Part shown: positions 6,082 to 10,139 of the stretch, piece by piece
Numbering within the stretch: position 1 is the stretch's first letter
Layout of the letters: every line of letters starts with the position of its first letter
From: an uncultured Ruminococcus sp.
Lineage (GTDB): Bacteria > Bacillota > Clostridia > Oscillospirales > Ruminococcaceae
Direction: 5' to 3'
NCBI GenBank assembly: GCA_902464115.1
Contig: CABQIF010000081.1
Location: forward strand, 1-10,139
Length of the DNA stretch: 10,139 nucleotides
Notes under the pieces: generated by a model
Seen by the model: the letters and a program-made list of their open reading frames with translations, nothing else
The model's database searches: none
Told to the model about the DNA's origin: nothing
Translations under genes and position numbers: made by a program

Positions 6082-6615
6082 ATGGACAAATCCACATTTC
6101 AACAGAAACTCCAACAATACAAAGACATGGTTTACCGCATTGCCTATACCTATCTCCGCAACACCGCTGATGCAGAAGATGTATCACAAGAAACGTTCCT
6201 GAAATTCTACCAACTATCCAAGCCCTTCACAGATACTGGTCTGGAAAAAGCGTGGCTGATTCGAGTGACCCTCAACGCCTGCCATAACCTCCGGAAATCC
6301 GTCTGGTACAACCGGAGAGCAGACTATAAAGAAATTCCGGAGCTGTTCTCCGACCCCACCGACAACCTGCTCTATGAAGAAGTGTTTGCACTGCCGGAAC
6401 GATACCGCATTGTCATCTTGCTCTATTATTACGAGGAATATTCCATTCAAGAGATTGCCGACCTGACTGGCCGTAAAATCTCAACCATTCAAACGCAGCT
6501 TGCCCGTGCCAGAAAGAAATTAAAATTGGCACTCACGGAACAAGGGAGGGATTTTTATGAACAAGAATCGTTATCAGCAAATTATGAATCGCATTCAAAT
6601 GCCGGAACGCTGTGA
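6082..6615 (+). CDS. ECF-type RNA polymerase sigma factor
   Basis: A small group-4 sigma factor directs RNA polymerase to a limited regulon, often in response to envelope stress. The product from the ATG at 6082 has 177 residues. Region 2 covers about 8-75, with DAEDVSQETFLKFY (30-43) and the RVTLNACHNLRK helix (61-72). Region 4 covers about 98-152, with LPERYRIVILLYYYE and the helix-turn-helix SIQEIADLTGRKISTIQTQLARARKKLK. Region 3 is absent, as expected. I chose 6082 because AAAAGGAG abuts an ATG at 6073 but is 9 nt from the one at 6082. The last 19 codons overlap the next gene in another frame, giving a Ser/Asn-rich tail past region 4. The overlap with a membrane-protein gene marks it as a sigma/anti-sigma pair of the SigV/SigW kind. 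The regulon is unknown. Confidence 0.92.
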   Translation: MDKSTFQQKLQQYKDMVYRIAYTYLRNTADAEDVSQETFLKFYQLSKPFTDTGLEKAWLIRVTLNACHNLRKSVWYNRRADYKEIPELFSDPTDNLLYEEVFALPERYRIVILLYYYEEYSIQEIADLTGRKISTIQTQLARARKKLKLALTEQGRDFYEQESLSANYESHSNAGTL

Positions 6616-8350
6616 ACAGGCGATTCTAGAACAAATTGCACACAATGCCAGCCCCGTTCCAACTCGCAGAACTTGGAAACGTAACGTGATTGCTGGTGTT
6701 GCGATTGCCGCTTGCATAAGCATCATCGGTATGGTTTCCGTTTCTGCCATTCAGGGCACAAACTGGATTCATCAGCTGTTCCCGAACAGCAGCGATGATG
6801 CAGCAACCGCACAATATGCATCGCAACAAGCCGGAAATGTTTCTGCTTTTTCCGCTGATTTGGACGATTTGGACGCAGAACTGATTGCTGCCTTTGCAGA
6901 TGAATCCAACTTATATTACGCCGTTCATCTGACCCCCAAAACAGAGAACCCAGAAAAATATACCGACCGTTTCACCATTTCCCAAACCGGAACATTCTGG
7001 TTCAATGGCAAAACAAACACAGAGTTTTTACAAGGCAGTGCTTCGGAAACTCGACCGGACGGAGATGGCTATTTATTTACCAACAAGATTCACCTGGACA
7101 GCGGCACATGGGAAAACCACATGACCTATCAGGCAGAAATGCAGGCAATCTTGTATGAGGGCGAACAATACGAAACGCTCAAGCAAAACTTCGGTACGAT
7201 CGGCACGATTTCCATCACCATCGACTTACAGAATAAACCACAGACCAGTGTTTACACAGCTTCCGGAACGTGGAACAATGCAAGTGGTTTTCTCAATGTC
7301 GAACAAGTTGTCTTACAGCCGCTGACACTGACCATTGACGGCACAGCAGACAATCAAACCAACTCCGCAAAACAAGTATCGGTCATCTTGAAAGACGGCA
7401 GCACTGTTGCTGGAGAATACATGACAAGCGGTTATCGCAATCATGGCATTGTCACTGAAGACCTGACACAGGTAGAACAATTCCTCTATCTGGAAAAGCC
7501 CATTGACCCAACCGCAGCCACTGCCATTCAAATGGACGATGTCACCATTCCACTGACTGCCAAAGCAGACAATACTATTCTTGACCCTGCTTCTATGGTG
7601 GCGACTATTTCCAATTTCACTACGACAGGTATGGATGACTTTACCGTCACACCGCTTGGTGTGCTCAGCGATGGAACAAATCTTGCAATGGTGCTGAATC
7701 TTGCTCCGAACCAGCCGGATGTGTTGCCGGAAGAAACAATGTTTATCATTGATGTATGCAGCCTGAACATCGACAACAATCCTCTTTCTGAATTGCTAAG
7801 CTCTGAATCGCTGAACACGGTGTATGCCTATTCCGAACAGCAAGCAGATGGTACTTATACTTTCACCTGCAAAATACAGATGGATGCATTTTTGAACAAG
7901 CAAGCAGATGTAGCATTTGACCTGAAAACGTCTGACGACCGCACGCTTGGCACAGTTGCATTCCACTTGGACAACATCCAGACCATTCCGAGTGTCACCT
8001 ATACTGCGGATGGCATTTGGAAACACTATGTTGAAATTCAAAAGACTTATCAAGTTTTCCATATTCAGCAAGTCACCTGCTATCCTTCTCATATCAAACT
8101 GTCTGGAAAAATGGATGAAAATCTTGTAACACAGCCAGAATCCGTTTCTGTGATTTTAGCAGACGGTACAATCGTATCCGCCGTTGATTTACAGAGCGGA
8201 AAAGGCGGATTATCTGCCGGATATGGCGTTTCTCACAATCTGGATGGCACAGGGTGGTTGGAATTTGACCTCCCCCAGCCGATTGACCCGAACGCCGTTA
8301 CTTATCTCAAAGTTGACCAAACGATTATCCCATTGACAGCAGCAGAATAA
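6557..8350 (+). CDS. Probable membrane-anchored anti-sigma factor with duplicated outer domain (DUF4179-like)
   Basis: Predicted to hold the upstream ECF sigma factor at the membrane until an outside signal arrives; this rests on gene order and layout. The product has 597 residues. Residues 1-42 form a short cytoplasmic part with MPERCEQAILEQI, the likely sigma-binding helix. One membrane segment lies at about 43-65. The rest is outside. The outer part contains two diverged copies of one module, about 99-335 and 355-595. Both carry SVIL.DG (276-282 and 532-538 region) and end in PIDP, six to eight residues, then IPLTA (315-335 and 575-595). No protease, carbohydrate-binding or Cys-rich motif is visible. 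GGGAGG lies 6-7 nt before the ATG at 6557, inside the sigma gene, so translation is probably coupled. The resemblance to DUF4179 proteins is from memory and should be searched. Confidence 0.85.
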   Translation: MNKNRYQQIMNRIQMPERCEQAILEQIAHNASPVPTRRTWKRNVIAGVAIAACISIIGMVSVSAIQGTNWIHQLFPNSSDDAATAQYASQQAGNVSAFSADLDDLDAELIAAFADESNLYYAVHLTPKTENPEKYTDRFTISQTGTFWFNGKTNTEFLQGSASETRPDGDGYLFTNKIHLDSGTWENHMTYQAEMQAILYEGEQYETLKQNFGTIGTISITIDLQNKPQTSVYTASGTWNNASGFLNVEQVVLQPLTLTIDGTADNQTNSAKQVSVILKDGSTVAGEYMTSGYRNHGIVTEDLTQVEQFLYLEKPIDPTAATAIQMDDVTIPLTAKADNTILDPASMVATISNFTTTGMDDFTVTPLGVLSDGTNLAMVLNLAPNQPDVLPEETMFIIDVCSLNIDNNPLSELLSSESLNTVYAYSEQQADGTYTFTCKIQMDAFLNKQADVAFDLKTSDDRTLGTVAFHLDNIQTIPSVTYTADGIWKHYVEIQKTYQVFHIQQVTCYPSHIKLSGKMDENLVTQPESVSVILADGTIVSAVDLQSGKGGLSAGYGVSHNLDGTGWLEFDLPQPIDPNAVTYLKVDQTIIPLTAAE

Positions 8351-8392
8351 CCGCTGTTTTACTTTCTCATCTTTCTCCATTTATTTTTCATT

Positions 8393-8430
8393 CGCAGCCC
8401 TGCAATTATTTGTGGGGCTGTGTTTTTTTC
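8393..8430 (+). terminator. Intrinsic terminator after the anti-sigma candidate
   Basis: CGCAGCCC at 8393-8400 pairs with GGGCTGTG at 8415-8422 (one wobble), with further pairs CAA/TTG inside, and is followed by seven T at 8423-8429. It ends the sigma/anti-sigma transcript and separates it from the sporulation operon about 70 nt further on. Confidence 0.88.
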
Positions 8431-8444
8431 AGCTGCAAACGACT

Positions 8445-8478
8445 TTCGACAGCATTTTCCCCTGCTCTGTGCTATAAT
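8445..8478 (+). promoter_or_regulatory. Spo0A-type spoIIG promoter: 0A box over the -35, 21-bp spacer
   Basis: TTCGACA at 8445-8451 is a perfect reverse-orientation Spo0A box (TGTCGAA). It overlaps the -35 hexamer TCGACA (8446-8451). A perfect TATAAT lies at 8473-8478, leaving a 21-bp spacer, far longer than the usual 17. At 17 bp the -35 would read CAGCAT, a poor match. The B. subtilis spoIIG promoter is known to have this unusual arrangement: a 22-bp spacer, with a 0A box overlapping the -35, activated by Spo0A~P. The predicted leader is only about 16 nt. The motifs are seen; activation by Spo0A is inferred. Confidence 0.75.
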
Positions 8479-8500
8479 CAAAAGACAGGCGGTGATTGCA

Positions 8501-9316
8501 ATGCAAGTCATTTATGTCGACGTTTTGCTTTTCTTCAACTTCTGTGTCAACTATTTTCTTCTGCGGGGAACGGCATTTCTCACGCACACGCCTTGCCGGA
8601 TTCCACGCTGCCTGCTCAGTGCGTTGCTGGGCAGTTTCTCGGCTCTGGTCATCCTCCTGCCGCCCCTGCCCTTGGCAGTCAACCTATTGATTCGGCTGGG
8701 AACAGCTGCCGGTATGAACGGGCTGCTTTGCTTCGGGCTTTCTCGCCGAACGATGCTGCGGCAAACCATTTGGTTTTTCTGTTGCAGTATGCTCTTCGCA
8801 GGCTTTCTGATGGTTCTTCAGCAGAGCACCGACAGCCGCCGGATTTTTCTGGGCAATCAATGCTTTTACTTGCAGCTTTCCCTTCCAGCCTGCATTTTCT
8901 GCACGCTATTGGCATATGGGATTCTGCGGCTTTGGCATGCTGTTCGGATGCGATGCCGACACACCGATGTTCCCTATCGAGTCTATATTCGCATCGGCTC
9001 AGAAACCCGCATACAAACGGGGCTGGCAGACACCGGAAACAACTTAGTTGACCCATACAGCGGCTTGCCCATCATTGTTTGCAGCCGACAGGCATTTTCT
9101 GACCTGCTGCCGCAATGCCAGAAAAAACAGCGACACTACCACTATGTTCCCTACGGGACAGTATCCGGCACAAGTTTGATGCCGGTTTTTCAGGCGGATG
9201 AAGTGCTGCTGCAAAACGAAACAACAGGAGCAAGACAGCAGGTTGCTGCACGCATTGGGTTGGCAGATGCACAGGAACAGGCAATTTTTCACCCCAACCT
9301 CCTGCAAACGATTTAA
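8501..9316 (+). CDS. spoIIGA: Sporulation sigma-E precursor-processing peptidase SpoIIGA
   Basis: SpoIIGA is a membrane-bound aspartic protease of the asymmetric septum. It removes the pro-sequence of sigma-E when signalled by forespore SpoIIR. The product has 271 residues against about 309 in B. subtilis. The N-terminal half has about five hydrophobic segments (near 1-20, 39-56, 58-80, 86-106 and 124-146), starting with the typical YVDVLLFFNFCVNYFLL. The C-terminal protease domain contains LADTGNNLVDP, with D177 in the DTGN motif as the expected catalytic residue, followed by GLPIIV. The ATG at 8501 has AGGCGG 8 nt upstream; a longer GTG-started reading from 8420 would run through the promoter. 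It is followed by its substrate gene sigE after 31 nt, the classic spoIIG operon. The call is safe from motif and neighbour together. Confidence 0.93.
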   Translation: MQVIYVDVLLFFNFCVNYFLLRGTAFLTHTPCRIPRCLLSALLGSFSALVILLPPLPLAVNLLIRLGTAAGMNGLLCFGLSRRTMLRQTIWFFCCSMLFAGFLMVLQQSTDSRRIFLGNQCFYLQLSLPACIFCTLLAYGILRLWHAVRMRCRHTDVPYRVYIRIGSETRIQTGLADTGNNLVDPYSGLPIIVCSRQAFSDLLPQCQKKQRHYHYVPYGTVSGTSLMPVFQADEVLLQNETTGARQQVAARIGLADAQEQAIFHPNLLQTI

Positions 9317-9347
9317 CGGTCTATGTGCGTAGAAAGGAGTTTGCCTT

Positions 9348-10052
9348 ATGAAATCTTTGCTGCAATTTTTGCGGCAGCTGCAATTCTGGCTTTGTTCGGA
9401 ACAGATGCACTACATTCACGGAGCGGATACGTTACCGCCACCACTTTCTGCTCCGGAGGAACGGGCGATGCTGGAGGCACTGGCAAACGGCAACACGGAT
9501 GCCCGAGAACAGCTGATTGTTCACAACCTCCGGTTGGTGGTCTACATTGCAAAGAAATTTGAATCCACTGGCATTGGTTTAGAAGACCTGATTTCCATTG
9601 GTACTATCGGGCTAATCAAAGCGGTGAACACCTTCTGCCCCACAAAGAAAATCAAACTTGCAACCTATGCTTCCCGTTGCATTGAAAATGAAATCCTGAT
9701 GTTCCTGCGAAAGGCAACGCAATATCGAGGAGAAGTTTCCATTGATGAACCGTTGAACATTGACTGGGATGGAAACGAACTGCTGCTCTCGGATATTTTG
9801 GGAACAGATGCTGATGTGGTCAGCCGGAACATCGAACAGGAATCGGAACGGGAACTGCTCCGCTCTGCGGTTTCAGAACTGGGCACACGGGAACGGGAAA
9901 TCATGGAGTTACGGTTCGGGCTAGTGGATGGAAAAGAAAAGACACAAAAAGAAGTCGCTCAGGCAATCGGAATCTCGCAATCTTATATCTCCCGTCTGGA
10001 AAAGAAAATCATCCGAAAATTAAGAGGTACCTTGCAACAATTCAATCAGTGA
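9348..10052 (+). CDS. sigE: RNA polymerase sporulation sigma factor SigE (pro-sigma-E)
   Basis: Sigma-E directs early mother-cell gene expression after asymmetric division. The product has 234 residues; B. subtilis has 239. It begins with an amphipathic pro-sequence (MKSLLQFLRQLQFWL) and then MHYIHGADTLPPPLS, aligning with the B. subtilis cleavage region VYYIGGSEALPPPLS, so cleavage is expected near residues 20-22. Region 2 has NLRLVVYIAKKFE (60-72), EDLISIGTIGLIKAVNTF (79-96) and IKLATYASRCIENEILM (102-118). Then comes DEPLNIDWDGNELLLSDILG (133-152), nearly identical to B. subtilis. Region 4 has LGTREREIMELRFGL and the helix-turn-helix TQKEVAQAIGISQSYISRLEKK. AAAGGAG lies 8 nt before the ATG. 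The gene sits 31 nt after spoIIGA. sigG, often the next gene in relatives, is not seen before the window ends. Confidence 0.97.
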   Translation: MKSLLQFLRQLQFWLCSEQMHYIHGADTLPPPLSAPEERAMLEALANGNTDAREQLIVHNLRLVVYIAKKFESTGIGLEDLISIGTIGLIKAVNTFCPTKKIKLATYASRCIENEILMFLRKATQYRGEVSIDEPLNIDWDGNELLLSDILGTDADVVSRNIEQESERELLRSAVSELGTREREIMELRFGLVDGKEKTQKEVAQAIGISQSYISRLEKKIIRKLRGTLQQFNQ

Positions 10053-10076
10053 ACAAAAAACCGCTGTACATCGTTT

Positions 10077-10139
10077 TGAACTGACCCCAAAAAGTTAGAC
10101 AAAGTTTTCAAGAAATAATTATGCAAAGCGACTAAGAGT
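10077..10139 (+). mobile_element. Possible left end of an IS3-family insertion sequence (cut off by the window)
   Basis: TGAACTGACCCCAAAAAGTT at 10077-10096, continuing GACA after one further base, closely resembles the terminal inverted repeats of IS3-family (IS150-like) elements, which typically start TG and contain GACCCCAAAAAGTT.GACA. It begins 24 nt after the sigE stop codon. The remaining bases show no open reading frame yet: the ATG at 10119-10121 is followed by a stop after four codons. Neither the transposase nor the right end is in view, so the identification rests on the terminal motif alone, recalled rather than searched. Confidence 0.5.

Noticed and set aside
8420..8500. A 27-codon extension of spoIIGA from a GTG
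   Set aside because: It runs through the terminator tail, the 0A box and the -10 element, and the family start YVDVLLFFN begins at the ATG at 8501.
10053..10080. A terminator for sigE formed by AAAAC and GTTTT
   Set aside because: The stem is only about 5 A/T-rich pairs with a large loop and no following U-run.

Overview
This window looks like a chromosomal segment of an anaerobic, endospore-forming Firmicute, most likely a gut Clostridia of the Ruminococcus/Oscillospiraceae kind. The grounds are a spoIIGA-sigE sporulation pair, strong AAAGGAG-type ribosome binding sites, near-consensus sigma-A promoters, intrinsic terminators, and the style of the housekeeping proteins. The genus is an inference; no rRNA or marker search was possible.

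Left half, mostly minus strand. A GC-rich foldable segment lies at the left edge (1-75). Next comes a two-gene unit: a single-pass membrane protein of unknown function (918-1922) and the AP endonuclease nfo (76-915), 2 nt apart. Upstream is a greA-lysS operon (4178 down to 2035), with a textbook TTGACA-17-TATAAT promoter, a 12-bp hairpin at the start of its transcript, and a terminator at 1973-2004. A small divergent plus-strand gene of 72 codons (4426-4644) has its own consensus promoter. It converges on prfB (minus, 4715-5833), and one hairpin at 4645-4686 can terminate both.

Right half, plus strand. Facing away from prfB is an ECF sigma factor (6082-6615). It overlaps by 59 nt a 597-residue membrane protein (6557-8350) that looks like its anti-sigma factor. 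The outer part of that protein is two diverged copies of a roughly 240-residue module. After a terminator (8393-8430) comes the sporulation pair: spoIIGA, the membrane aspartic protease, and sigE, the mother-cell sigma factor made as an inactive precursor. A perfect Spo0A box overlaps a -35 element placed 21 bp from TATAAT, the layout known for the Bacillus subtilis spoIIG promoter. From about 10077 the sequence resembles the left end of an IS3-family insertion sequence, only about 25 bp after sigE, where sigG is commonly found in relatives.

How they work together: most of the window is core information processing (translation, transcript elongation, DNA repair). It is followed by two signal-responsive sigma systems, one probably for envelope stress and one for sporulation. 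I saw no defence system, CRISPR array, RNA gene or prophage. The most unusual items are the duplicated sensor of the anti-sigma candidate, the overlapping sigma/anti-sigma genes, the orphan 72-residue protein, and the structured greA leader.
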